42,639 bases of DNA, taken from Nocardia vaccinii NBRC 15922. GTDB lineage: Bacteria > Actinomycetota > Actinomycetes > Mycobacteriales > Mycobacteriaceae. Location of the stretch: positions 1-42,639 of the forward strand of contig NZ_BDCC01000084.1 in assembly GCF_001613305.1 (NCBI RefSeq). The letters run 5' to 3'. The position numbers were made by a program, and so were the translations under genes. Shown in pieces: positions 31,761-40,272 of the stretch (its first letter is position 1; every line of letters starts with the position of its first letter). The notes below the pieces were generated by a model. That model was not told where the DNA came from. It searched no databases and saw only the letters and a list, made by a program, of their open reading frames with translations.

Positions 31761-33263
31761 ATGGACCGAGCACCGAACAACAACGGGCACACGGCTGGAT
31801 CCGTGCGCGCCCGGGGTGGGTACGACGCCTATTTCACGCCGCCGCCCGGAACCGGGGAGGTGGCCGTCGCCGAAACGCCGCAGTCGGATGATCGCTCGAA
31901 TACCACGTACACACCCGGACCTCCGCCACACGCGGCCGCGCCGACCGTCGGCGCGCCGGGGGCGGTGTCCTGGTCCCAGCCCGAATCGATTGCCGCGGAA
32001 CCGAATACGCCGCCCAGGCCGCAGGCCGAGGGCCCCGTGATCGGTGAACCGGCCGCCTCGGCCGGCTACGACAGACCGGCGTCGTACGAGCGTCCGGCCG
32101 CCGCGGCACAGCCGTCGGCTCAGGCCGGTCCGGCGGCGAACGCCTCGTCCGCCCCGTCGGCGCAGCCCGCGGCGTCGCCCGCACAGCCGCCCGCGGCGGC
32201 GCAATCTCCGACCACGCAATCTCCGGCCGTGAGCCGCGTTCCGGACCGGATCGACCGCTCGCACGCCGATCGCGCGCACTACGACGCCCTGCCGGAGGTG
32301 CCGCGGCCGACGCTGACCTCGATGGATCTGCTGGCCGAGATCGCCGCGACCCGGCGGGCGCAGCTGCGCTCGAGCAGCGGTATGCGCGGCGCGCTGAACA
32401 AGGTCGGCTTCAACCTCGGGCTCTCACCCGCCGAACAGCGCACCGAGGATCGCCGCGGCCGGATCCGCCGTCAGCTGACCGTGCCGTATCAGATCGCGGT
32501 GCTGAGTGTGAAGGGTGGCGTCGGCCGCACCACTGTCACCGCGGCGCTGGGCTCGACCTTCGCGAGTCTGCGGCCCGACCGGGTGATCGCCGTCGACGCC
32601 AACCCCGACTTCGGTGATCTGCCCGCCCGCACCAGCCGGCACGCGTACGGCCTGACCCTGCGCGATATGGTCCGCACATCGCGCCTGGAATCCTTCTCGG
32701 CCGTGCACTCGTTCACCTCCATCAACAACGCGGATCTGTCCGTACTCGCCTCGCCGTGGAACACCGAGGCCACCGAGGCGCTGTCGGGCCAGGAGTACAC
32801 CGCCGCCATCGAGGTGCTGCGCCGGCACTACAACCTGGTCCTGGTCGATTGCGGCACAGGGGTTCTGGACTCGGTGACCACGAGCGTGCTGCAGACCAGC
32901 GATGCGGTCCTGGTGGTCACCCCGGCCACCGTCGGCGGGGTCAAGGGCGCGGTCGCCACGTTGAACTGGCTCGCCTCACACGGGCTGCAACACCTGATCG
33001 CGAGTTCGATCGTGTCGATCGTGCATCACCAGCCGGCCAAGCCGACGGTGGACGTCGGGCATATCGAGAAACTCTTCGCCACCGCGCAGCGGCCCACCTT
33101 CGTCATGCCCTACGACGAGCATCTCGCCGAGGGCGGCGAGATCGATCTGCGTCTGCTGGAGAGTGAGACCGCGCTGTCGTTCGAGGAGCTCGCGGCGGCG
33201 CTCGCGGACGGATTCCCGAGCCAGGTCGGCGGCGGGTCGCGAGATCACGGAGGATGGCGATGA
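31761..33263 (+). CDS. MinD/ParA-like ATPase with Pro-rich N-terminus (Rv3888c/EspI type)
   Basis: 500 residues from ATG 31761, with AAAGGA eight bases upstream; TTG 31743 and ATG 31752 are poorer starts. The first ~190 residues are Pro/Ala/Gln-rich and disordered. The ATPase domain begins with a deviant Walker A, K251-G-G-V-G-R-T-T258, and contains V-D-A-N-P-D-F-G-D and V-L-V-D-C-G-T. This combination occurs in EspI of ESX-1 and Rv3888c of ESX-2, placed before eccD as here. EspI has been linked to lowering ESX-1 activity at low ATP; an energy-sensing or localisation role is plausible. It overlaps eccD by ATGA. Confidence 0.88.
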   Translation: MDRAPNNNGHTAGSVRARGGYDAYFTPPPGTGEVAVAETPQSDDRSNTTYTPGPPPHAAAPTVGAPGAVSWSQPESIAAEPNTPPRPQAEGPVIGEPAASAGYDRPASYERPAAAAQPSAQAGPAANASSAPSAQPAASPAQPPAAAQSPTTQSPAVSRVPDRIDRSHADRAHYDALPEVPRPTLTSMDLLAEIAATRRAQLRSSSGMRGALNKVGFNLGLSPAEQRTEDRRGRIRRQLTVPYQIAVLSVKGGVGRTTVTAALGSTFASLRPDRVIAVDANPDFGDLPARTSRHAYGLTLRDMVRTSRLESFSAVHSFTSINNADLSVLASPWNTEATEALSGQEYTAAIEVLRRHYNLVLVDCGTGVLDSVTTSVLQTSDAVLVVTPATVGGVKGAVATLNWLASHGLQHLIASSIVSIVHHQPAKPTVDVGHIEKLFATAQRPTFVMPYDEHLAEGGEIDLRLLESETALSFEELAAALADGFPSQVGGGSRDHGGWR

Positions 33264-34789
33264 GCTCGGCGGTCGCCGCGGCACCCGCACCGTCCGCCGC
33301 GGCTCCGGCCGAGGTGGCCCGCGCCCGCATCGCGGTGATGGTGGCCACCTATCAGGTCGACGTGGTCGTGCCGACGAAGTTCACCATCGAAACCTTCATC
33401 GACGACCTGCTCGGCGTGCTGGCCACGGCGATCGACGACGCGGAGGTCGACTTCACCCCGCCCAGCGGGCAGTGGAGTCTGGCCCGGCCGGGCGACCATC
33501 CGATTCCCCGCTGGCGGAGCCTGGCCGACCACGATGTGGTCGACGGCACGGTGCTGATGCTCGCACCGGTCGACTCCGCCGAGGTGTTCACCCCGGTCGT
33601 CGAGGACATCACCGACGCGCTGGCCCTGATCAACGAGCGCGAATTCGCCGAATTCGACGCCGATGTCGCCGCGGTCGTGGGCCTGGTCGCGCTGGGTGTC
33701 GGCGCGGTGGCCGTCTCGGCGATGCTGTCCTGGTCGTGGATGCGCACCGGTTCGATCGGGTGGTGCGGCGTCCCGGCGCTCCTGCTCGGGCTGCTGTGCT
33801 GGTGTGGTGCGGTGGCGGTGCGGCGGCGTGCGTCCTCGCCGCGGATCGGGTTCGGCCTGGCGATGTCCTCGCTGCCGCTGCTGTTCGCGGGCGGGGCGAT
33901 GCTGGTTCCGCCTGCCTTCGGGCGGCCCGGGCCGTTCGCCGCGGCGAATCTGGCAGCGGGTGCGGTCGTGGTGGTCGCCGCCGCGGCGGTCATGTTGCGG
34001 CTGACCAGGATCGGTGCGGCGACGTTGACCGCGGTGCTGATCCTCGGCGTCGCGGTGACCGCGAGCATTCTGCCCGCCGCCTATCTGGACGTCTCGGTGC
34101 GGCAGGTCGCGGCGGGCGCCGCCTTCGTCGGTGTGCTGCTGCTGACCGGCGCGCCGCGACTGGCGGTCGTGGCCGCGCGCATCCGGCCGCCCGATCTGCC
34201 GGACCCCGGTAACGAGGTCGCCCCGACCACCCTGACCGACATATTCGACGCCGAGACCGCACGCGCCGAGGGGCCCGAACAGGAATCGGCCGAGACGGAC
34301 GAGCCCGCGCAGACTCGCGTCGGCATCGAGGCGCGGGCGCGCTTGGCGGTGACCACATTGCGCGGACTCGTCGTCGCGGGCGCCGGGCTGCTGTCGGTCG
34401 CCACGGTGGTCTCGGCCGCGGCGAGTCCGGGCGGGGTGCGTGAGATCGTGCTCGGCTGCGCTGTCACCGGCATGTTGGTGATGCGGTCGCGCTGGCATCC
34501 GGATCGGGTGCAGGCGGTCGCGCTCGTCATCGCGGCGGCGGTGACCGTGATCGGTGTCGGATTCGTACTGGTGAACGCGTACGGCACGGCTCCGGCGCGG
34601 CTGCTGGTGGCGCTCGTCGTCGCGGCGGCGATGGTCGCGGGATGTGTTGCGGCGGCACAACTTCCGGGTCGACGGCTGTCCCCGGTCTCGCGCCGCATCA
34701 TCGATATCGTGGAGTACGCTCTCATCCTCGTCGTGCCGGTGCTCGCCTTCTGGATCATGGGCATCTACACCGCCGCGCGGAGGATCTGA
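33260..34789 (+). CDS. eccD: ESX core membrane protein EccD
   Basis: 509 residues from ATG 33260, with GGAGG six bases upstream and the ATG overlapping the preceding stop. ATG 33254 is too close to the ribosome site. The N-terminal ~105 residues are a ubiquitin-like domain (R-I-A-V-M-V, D-V-V-V-P-T). About eleven membrane helices follow, interrupted by an acidic cytosolic loop (~315-360). EccD dimers form the bulk of the ESX membrane pore region. It shares one base with mycP (TGATG). Confidence 0.93.
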   Translation: MSSAVAAAPAPSAAAPAEVARARIAVMVATYQVDVVVPTKFTIETFIDDLLGVLATAIDDAEVDFTPPSGQWSLARPGDHPIPRWRSLADHDVVDGTVLMLAPVDSAEVFTPVVEDITDALALINEREFAEFDADVAAVVGLVALGVGAVAVSAMLSWSWMRTGSIGWCGVPALLLGLLCWCGAVAVRRRASSPRIGFGLAMSSLPLLFAGGAMLVPPAFGRPGPFAAANLAAGAVVVVAAAAVMLRLTRIGAATLTAVLILGVAVTASILPAAYLDVSVRQVAAGAAFVGVLLLTGAPRLAVVAARIRPPDLPDPGNEVAPTTLTDIFDAETARAEGPEQESAETDEPAQTRVGIEARARLAVTTLRGLVVAGAGLLSVATVVSAAASPGGVREIVLGCAVTGMLVMRSRWHPDRVQAVALVIAAAVTVIGVGFVLVNAYGTAPARLLVALVVAAAMVAGCVAAAQLPGRRLSPVSRRIIDIVEYALILVVPVLAFWIMGIYTAARRI

Positions 34790-36138
34790 TGAGGGGTGCG
34801 GGCCTCGTGGTCGCCGCACTGGCCGTACTGCTGGCCGCGGCGTCCCCGGCCGCGGCGGTGCAGCCGCCGCAGGTGGTGATCGGCGCACCGCCGCCGGACG
34901 GTCCACCCGGACCGGAGACGCCGATGAAGCAGGACAAGGGTTGTCTCACGGCCGGTCTGCTGCCGCACAGCGACGTCTCGCAGCCGCCGCCACCCGAGAC
35001 GGCGCTGAATCTGCCGCGGGCGCGAGCCCTGAGCCGCGGCGACGGCGTCACCGTCGCGGTCGTCGACACCGGTGTCGCCCCGGACGCCCGGTTGCCGAAT
35101 CTGGTTGGCGGCGGCGATTACGTCCAGGCCGGCGGGAACGGCTTGTCCGATTGCGATGCGCACGGCACGCTGGTCGCGGGCATCATCGCGGCCGCGGCCG
35201 ATCCCGGCGATCAATTCCTCGGCGTCGCACCGGCGGCGCGGATCCTGTCCATCCGATACCACTCGGCGGCGTTCAGTCCCGAACACCCCGCCCAGTTCGA
35301 CCCGAACGAGGAGACCAACCGCGAGGTGCGCAACCTCGCGCGGGCGATCACGCATGCGGCGAATCTGGGTGCGGGCGTCATCACGGTGGCGCTGCCGGTC
35401 TGTCTGGCCGCCGACGCCGGTGTCGACCAGTCGATGCTGTCGGCGGCGATCGGCTACGCGGTACATGTGCGGGGCGCGCTGATCGTGGCGGGCGCGGGCA
35501 GCACCGGTTCGCCGAACTGTGAACAGAATCCCGGCATCACCCCGGGCAATCCGCGCGATCTGATGGACTGGACCGGCGTGAAGACGATCTCCACACCGGG
35601 CTGGTTCAGCCCCGACGTGCTGACCGTGGGATTCACCACGGCGGCCGGTGCGCAGATGTCGGGTTCGCTGATGGGGCCGTGGATCTCGGTCGCCGGACCC
35701 GGTACCGGGATCGAATCGCTCGGTCCGGGCGGCAGCACTCTGGTGAACGGGATAGGTGCGCCCGGCAAACTCGAGGCGGTCGGCGGCGCGTCGTTCGCCG
35801 CCGCGTACGTCAGCGGTGCCGCGGCGCTGCTGCGATCTCGTTTTCCGGCCGAATCTCCGGCGCAGATCTCCGCGCGGCTGGAGGCCGGCGCGCACCAGCC
35901 CGCCCGCGGGGTGGATGATTCGGTCGGGGCCGGAATGATCGATCCGGTTGCGGCACTGGGTTATTCGACCGCGCCGAAACCGCCTTCGCAGCTCTATCGG
36001 GCCGCCACCCTGCGGGTGCCGCCGCCGCGTCCGGTCGATCATCGACCGATCATCGTGGCCACGGTGGTCATGCTCGGGGTCGTGGTTCTGGGCGTGGGCG
36101 TGGTCGGGGTGGACGGCATGCTGCGGAGGCGTCGGTGA
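34789..36138 (+). CDS. mycP: Mycosin, subtilisin-like ESX protease MycP
   Basis: 449 residues: Sec signal peptide (1-24, ending A-A-A), N-terminal extension, S8 protease domain and a C-terminal membrane helix (~424-444) followed by R-R-R-R. The catalytic triad is visible as Asp93 (V-V-D-T-G), His125 (D-A-H-G-T) and Ser335 (G-A-S-F-A-A). Cys residues flank the catalytic core as in other mycosins. MycP stabilises the membrane complex and can clip substrates such as EspB; the EspB-like protein at 2402 is a candidate target. The start shares a base with the eccD stop, with GGAGGATC upstream. Confidence 0.95.
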   Translation: MRGAGLVVAALAVLLAAASPAAAVQPPQVVIGAPPPDGPPGPETPMKQDKGCLTAGLLPHSDVSQPPPPETALNLPRARALSRGDGVTVAVVDTGVAPDARLPNLVGGGDYVQAGGNGLSDCDAHGTLVAGIIAAAADPGDQFLGVAPAARILSIRYHSAAFSPEHPAQFDPNEETNREVRNLARAITHAANLGAGVITVALPVCLAADAGVDQSMLSAAIGYAVHVRGALIVAGAGSTGSPNCEQNPGITPGNPRDLMDWTGVKTISTPGWFSPDVLTVGFTTAAGAQMSGSLMGPWISVAGPGTGIESLGPGGSTLVNGIGAPGKLEAVGGASFAAAYVSGAAALLRSRFPAESPAQISARLEAGAHQPARGVDDSVGAGMIDPVAALGYSTAPKPPSQLYRAATLRVPPPRPVDHRPIIVATVVMLGVVVLGVGVVGVDGMLRRRR

Positions 36139-37880
36139 GCGTACCGAGCATGGGGGTCGGAGGTGTCGAGCGTGGACCGTTCGCGGTGCTGGTCATCGCG
36201 GGTGGGCCGCTGCTGGTGGGGTTGTTCGCGCAGACCCCGATCTGGGTCGGCGCGGTGGTCGTGGTCGTGCTGCTGATCTCGGTGACGGTGCGGATCGACC
36301 ACCGCACCCCGGTCCGTTGGTTGCTGGACTGGGCCGCTTTCCGGATCGGCTACCAGGCCCGCGCCGCGCACCGGGTCTGCCCGCTCGACGCCTGGGATGT
36401 CCAGGTCGCCGCGGGTGTGTGCGGTGTGCACGAGCAGGGCACGACGCTGGTCGCGATGATCCAGCTCGCGCCGAATCTGGATCTGCCCACCGTCATCGCC
36501 GAGCAGACGATCTACACCGAGGACACGATCCCGGTCGACGCGCTGCTGCCGATGCGTGATCAGTACGGCATCACCGTGGACATCGATCTCGTGACCACCG
36601 GCCAGCGGGTGCGTCCGGGCGGCAGTTACAGCATGCTGTATGACCAGTTGATCGGCTCACATCCGGTGGTCGGCAATCGGATGTCGTGGCTGGTGGTGCG
36701 CTTGGATCAGGAACGGAACCTGGCGGCGCTCGCGCGTCGCGGACCGTGTGCGGTCGCCGCGCCGCGGGCGCTGGCCAGCGCGGCGCACCGGATCGCGATG
36801 CGGTTGCGGGAGCACGGCGTCAATGCGCATCCGCTCCCGGCCGACGCACTGTGGGAGGCGAACCGGCTGCTGCACGCCGGGGTGGAGCTGTCCGATCTGC
36901 GGGAGAAGTGGAGTCATCTGGAATCCTCGGTTCCCGGACGCAGCGTCACCAGCTTCCTGATCGATTGGACCCGGCTCGGCGGCGTCGGCCTGGATGACTG
37001 CTGGGCCTGGAATCGCGGCCGGACCACGGTGGTGGTGAGCCTGGCCGGCGGCGCGGTCGGCGCGCGCGGTCTGGTCCGTTACGTCGGCTCGGCGGTGCCG
37101 TCCGCGCCGGTGGACTACCTGCTTCCGCTGGGCGGACGGCAGTCCGCCGCGCTACTCGCCTCATTGCCGACGGGAACCTCGACGCGCGATATCGCGGCCA
37201 CGGAGTCCGGCGTCGACATCGCGGAGGACGCGGCGCTGTCCGGGCTGACCGTGGCCATCGGCCCGAACGGGCAGATCCTCGGTGCGATCAGTGGCCAGCC
37301 GCGGCACACCCTGGCCTTGCCGCTGTTCGACCCGTCGCGCTACAACCCGCAGCGCCGGACCATCGACGTTCGGGCGGATCTGCCGGTAGCGCAGCAGCTC
37401 GTCCTGCGGGCGATGGTGGTCGGCGCGGACGTCGAAGTGCATTCCTCCCGCCCGCAACGCTGGTCGCAGCTGGTTTCGGAGGTCGGTGATCCCACGTCGC
37501 TGCGGCTGGTGCCCGACGATCCGGTCGGTGCGGCCGAGCCGGACGCCGCGCCCGGTCCCGTGGCGACGGTCGCGGTGTTCGATCGGGTTCCGCTGCGCGC
37601 CTCGTCCGCGCACACCACGGTGACGATCGACGAGCGCGGCGAGCCGCGTCGGTCGGCAGCGGATCTGGCCATCGATCAGGTCGGTGCGACGGCACTGGAC
37701 GTGAGCATTCCGATGCGCACGGTGCGGGTGGAGCTGATCGAACCCCGAGGGGAGATGCGATATCTCGATTACCCTGATCCGGTCGCCGAACACGGAGCGC
37801 TCGCCGCGGCGGGCAATGAATCAGGGGGAACAAGCGCAATATTCGAAAGTCGTTCGATGGAATCTGAGGTGGGACGCTGA
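36135..37880 (+). CDS. eccE: ESX core membrane protein EccE
   Basis: 581 residues with a GTG overlapping the mycP stop (GTGA). Two membrane helices near the N-terminus (~16-52) are followed by a cytosolic domain with D-W-A-A-F-R, L-V-A-M-I-Q-L and D-Q-Y-G-I. This is the EccE plan, peripheral in the ESX membrane complex. The C-terminal ~180 residues are less conserved in appearance. EccE after mycP is the order of ESX-2 reversed on its strand. Its stop shares one base with the HTH regulator gene. Confidence 0.92.
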   Translation: MSVPSMGVGGVERGPFAVLVIAGGPLLVGLFAQTPIWVGAVVVVVLLISVTVRIDHRTPVRWLLDWAAFRIGYQARAAHRVCPLDAWDVQVAAGVCGVHEQGTTLVAMIQLAPNLDLPTVIAEQTIYTEDTIPVDALLPMRDQYGITVDIDLVTTGQRVRPGGSYSMLYDQLIGSHPVVGNRMSWLVVRLDQERNLAALARRGPCAVAAPRALASAAHRIAMRLREHGVNAHPLPADALWEANRLLHAGVELSDLREKWSHLESSVPGRSVTSFLIDWTRLGGVGLDDCWAWNRGRTTVVVSLAGGAVGARGLVRYVGSAVPSAPVDYLLPLGGRQSAALLASLPTGTSTRDIAATESGVDIAEDAALSGLTVAIGPNGQILGAISGQPRHTLALPLFDPSRYNPQRRTIDVRADLPVAQQLVLRAMVVGADVEVHSSRPQRWSQLVSEVGDPTSLRLVPDDPVGAAEPDAAPGPVATVAVFDRVPLRASSAHTTVTIDERGEPRRSAADLAIDQVGATALDVSIPMRTVRVELIEPRGEMRYLDYPDPVAEHGALAAAGNESGGTSAIFESRSMESEVGR

Positions 37881-38233
37881 TGTTGGCGGGTGTGGTAACG
37901 GAATCGCAGTCGGATGGCGGCGTGTTTCAGGAATCGGAAAACAAGGAGGCGCTCACTCCGCGACAGTCGGCGGCCGCGATATTCTCCCGGCGATTGTCCG
38001 ATCTGATCGCCGAATCAGTGGTCTCGACCGAGGACGGATCGACCCGGTCGCTAACGCTGTACTCGCTGGCACAGCATCTGGAACTGGCATATCCGGATGT
38101 GCCGGTTTCGCAGTCGGGGCTTTATCGCCTCATTCATGGTGAGGCGATTCCCCGGCTCGATTTGATCATCGCGCTCGCGCGGGTATTCGACGTGCCGCCG
38201 GAATATTTCGTCACCGCGGAGAGCGAGCGCTGA
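37880..38233 (+). CDS. XRE-type (EspR-like) HTH regulator at the end of the ESX operon
   Basis: 117 residues, with the ATG overlapping the eccE stop by one base. After a polar 33-residue start, residues ~35-110 form a five-helix XRE fold: F-S-R-R-L-S-D-L-I, L-Y-S-L-A-Q-H-L, V-S-Q-S-G-L-Y-R-L-I-H-G, and I-I-A-L-A-R-V-F-D-V-P-P-E-Y-F. The pattern resembles the N-terminal DNA-binding half of EspR, the ESX-1 activator, and short regulators such as BldD. The EspR C-terminal dimerisation part is missing. Translational coupling to eccE makes it a candidate controller of this locus. Its target is not known. Confidence 0.82.
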   Translation: MLAGVVTESQSDGGVFQESENKEALTPRQSAAAIFSRRLSDLIAESVVSTEDGSTRSLTLYSLAQHLELAYPDVPVSQSGLYRLIHGEAIPRLDLIIALARVFDVPPEYFVTAESER

Positions 38234-38241
38234 TCCGGGTA

Positions 38242-38257
38242 TTCCCGGTGCCGGGAA
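38242..38257 (+). promoter_or_regulatory. Palindromic element, G-variant upstream of the discoidin-like gene
   Basis: TTCCCGGTGCCGGGAA is a perfect palindrome like the recurrent element but with G/C instead of A/T at the inner arm position. It ends 45 bases before ATG 38303. No hexamer at the five-base spacing is visible. A smaller inverted repeat, TCGGC-AAAT-GCCGA (38276-38289), lies between it and the start. Confidence 0.42.
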
Positions 38258-38302
38258 CAGTGCCGGGACGGTAATTCGGCAAATGCCGATACGATCCGGG
38301 AT

Positions 38303-39397
38303 ATGTCCGCCGAGGATCCGGGAGACGTCTTCGTCCGCCATCGCGGCGCGGTGCTCGACGCCCTGCTCGCGCATCCGTCGTTCGGGCAATCCGCGCAGGC
38401 CACGGCCGCCGCGCCGATCGCCGAACCGTTCGCCGAACCGATCGCCGGGGAGTTCTCGACCAGGGCGGGTGTGATCAGCGCGCCGGACCCGGTGCCCGGC
38501 GAACCGCTGATCGAGCCGGATTCGATGCCGACCGGCGACCGGCGTCGCGCCAACGGCACGCCGAAGGCCAGCGACCGGATCATGGCCCTGCTCAACGGCG
38601 AGTCGCCCGACGAGTCGCCGGGTATGGAGTTCTCCTCCGAATTCAGCGAGATGGCCGCGGGCCGGTTGCGGAACACCTCCGCGACGTCTGCCGCGCCGCC
38701 GCCGGATCCGGAACCCGAATCGGCCTCGGCTTCCGCCGCCCCTCCGGCCACCGGTGCCGCGGCATCGGCGACGAAGGTGGTCGAGCTGCTGCGCCGCCCC
38801 AAGGTGGCGCTGGCGGTCGTGGGCGTGCTCGCCATCGTGCTGGTGCTGATCCTGGTGACCACGGGTGGGCGCAATTCCTCGCCGAACCAGGTCGTGGTGG
38901 CGACCCCGGTCGCCGCCGGACCGGCCTCCCCGGCCAAGACCGACGCCGCCGGAACCTCCGCCACCATCCAGGTGAAATCGGCTGTGGCGCACTGTCCCTC
39001 GGGTAGCACCGAGGGGATGGACGCCTTCTCCGGCCAACCGGGCAAGGCGTGGTCGTGTGTGCGGGCGTACAAGGTGGACGGGCAGGTGCTGACCATCGAT
39101 CTGGGCAAGACCTATCAGGTCGATTCGATCGGCATCGTCCCGGGCTGGGATTCGGCGGGCGCGGACGGCGCGGACCAGTGGAGTAAATACCGCACGGTCA
39201 GCCGGCTCTCGTACCAGTTCAACGACAGCAACACCACGACCTACACCCAGCAGACCATGGATCAGCGCAGTCTGGTGGTCACGAAGATCGACCCGCCGGT
39301 GAGCGCGTCGAAGATCACGCTGACCGTGCTGGCCTCCAAGGGCGACGCGTCGACGAACACCGTTGCCATCTCATCGATTGTGATCACGGGACATTGA
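38303..39397 (+). CDS. Single-span membrane protein with discoidin-like external domain
   Basis: 364 residues. Residues 1-160 are cytosolic, polar and Pro/Ala-rich. One membrane helix (~171-192, V-V-G-V-L-A-I-V-L-V-L-I-L-V) is followed by a linker. A C-terminal ~145-residue beta domain has C-P-S-G, A-W-S-C-V, a D-L-G-K-T-Y strand, I-G-I-V-P-G-W-D and Y-Q-F-N-D, resembling discoidin/F5-8C carbohydrate-type modules. The two Cys could form a disulfide. It sits 69 bases after the HTH gene and overlaps the next membrane gene (TTGA). A ligand-binding or scaffold role at the cell surface is inferred; no direct ESX link is shown. Confidence 0.72.
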   Translation: MSAEDPGDVFVRHRGAVLDALLAHPSFGQSAQATAAAPIAEPFAEPIAGEFSTRAGVISAPDPVPGEPLIEPDSMPTGDRRRANGTPKASDRIMALLNGESPDESPGMEFSSEFSEMAAGRLRNTSATSAAPPPDPEPESASASAAPPATGAAASATKVVELLRRPKVALAVVGVLAIVLVLILVTTGGRNSSPNQVVVATPVAAGPASPAKTDAAGTSATIQVKSAVAHCPSGSTEGMDAFSGQPGKAWSCVRAYKVDGQVLTIDLGKTYQVDSIGIVPGWDSAGADGADQWSKYRTVSRLSYQFNDSNTTTYTQQTMDQRSLVVTKIDPPVSASKITLTVLASKGDASTNTVAISSIVITGH

Positions 39398-40140
39398 CCA
39401 CGCCGAGTCTGATCTGCGAGTACTGCGCGCACCACAACACCGGTGCGGATCCCCGCTGCGGGCACTGCGGTGCGCCGCTGCCCGCGCCGGCCGCGCCCGC
39501 GCCCGGCCCGCATTCGATCGTGGGCGACGCCGCGAAGGCGATGGCCGGTACCGCGCGGATGGCGGTGGACGCCGAGCATATGGTGGCCGCGGCCGGCCCC
39601 GCGGTCGCCGCGGCGGAGAAGGGCTTCGTGGCCGAGCTGATGGTGCTGGTCCAGCAGTGGCTTTCCCGGACGTCGTGGCGCGTGGCCCTGGTCGGCATCG
39701 TACTGCTGATCGTATTGGGCACGTTGATCATTCGCTCGTGTGCGAGCAGCGTGCCGGCGTTGGGCCAGCTCGACGCGATCGACGCGTTGCCCGCCCTGCT
39801 GCGGTCGGCCGCGAGCTGTCAGCAGGCCGGGGGTCCGCAGCCGGGTGACGACTGTGTGGTTCAGGCGAGCAATCCGCTGTTGATGGGCAGTATCACCGGC
39901 GGTGCGCCGCTGAAGTTCTCGGTGCGGATCCAGCAGCCGGGGCAGATCGCGCAGACCATCGCCGAGTGGCGTGCCGCCGGTCCGGCGGTCCTGGCCGACG
40001 GGAACGTCTTCGTGGCGATCGGACCCTCGTACGCCGCGTGGTACGCCGATACCCGCACCGGATTGCGTATAGAGACAGGCGGATTCACCGATCGGGCCGC
40101 AGCGCGCAGCTTCCTGGTGCGCGCGGGCCTGATTCTCTGA
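39394..40140 (+). CDS. Zinc-ribbon single-span membrane protein
   Basis: 248 residues from a TTG overlapping the preceding stop. The N-terminus has a zinc ribbon, C8-x2-C11 and C22-x2-C25, then a Pro/Ala stretch, an amphipathic helix (~45-85), and one membrane helix (~98-118, V-A-L-V-G-I-V-L-L-I-V-L-G). The ~130-residue external domain contains a Cys pair (S-C-Q and D-C-V). The partner upstream has the same orientation, so the two probably form a membrane complex. I do not recognise the external domain. The start codon is supported mainly by the zinc-ribbon position and the overlap. Confidence 0.68.
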   Translation: MTTPSLICEYCAHHNTGADPRCGHCGAPLPAPAAPAPGPHSIVGDAAKAMAGTARMAVDAEHMVAAAGPAVAAAEKGFVAELMVLVQQWLSRTSWRVALVGIVLLIVLGTLIIRSCASSVPALGQLDAIDALPALLRSAASCQQAGGPQPGDDCVVQASNPLLMGSITGGAPLKFSVRIQQPGQIAQTIAEWRAAGPAVLADGNVFVAIGPSYAAWYADTRTGLRIETGGFTDRAAARSFLVRAGLIL

Positions 40141-40158
40141 CGTCGTCCGGGTGATGTC

Positions 40159-40174
40159 TTCCAGCACGTGGGAA
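40159..40174 (+). promoter_or_regulatory. Palindromic element, variant copy upstream of gdh
   Basis: TTCCAGCACGTGGGAA matches the recurrent palindrome with two mismatches in the left arm. It lies about 95 bases before the gdh start. No -10-like hexamer follows at five bases; CACAAT at 40197-40202 is the nearest such sequence. Confidence 0.35.
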
Positions 40175-40207
40175 TAGCCAACTTCTGTTCTGATGGCACA
40201 ATAAATA

Positions 40208-40231
40208 ATGTGCCGTTAAACAGTGGTACAT
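40208..40231 (+). promoter_or_regulatory. 24-bp imperfect palindrome shared with the eccA upstream region (copy 2)
   Basis: From 40207, AATGT-G-CCG-T-TAAA-C-AG-T-GG then CAT two bases on matches the 20516-20539 element at 19 of 25 positions, with five transitions and one transversion. It ends 41 bases before the gdh start. A short inverted repeat, GGCACA/TGTGCC (40195-40214), overlaps its left end. Confidence 0.42.
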
Positions 40232-40272
40232 AACTACCGGCGGCACGTTCCATCTCCAGGAGGCGCGGAGTG

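Noticed and set aside
20738..38233. Mobile element or integrated island boundaries around the ESX core
   Set aside because: No integrase, transposase, tRNA-adjacent direct repeat or clear base-composition change was seen at either end.
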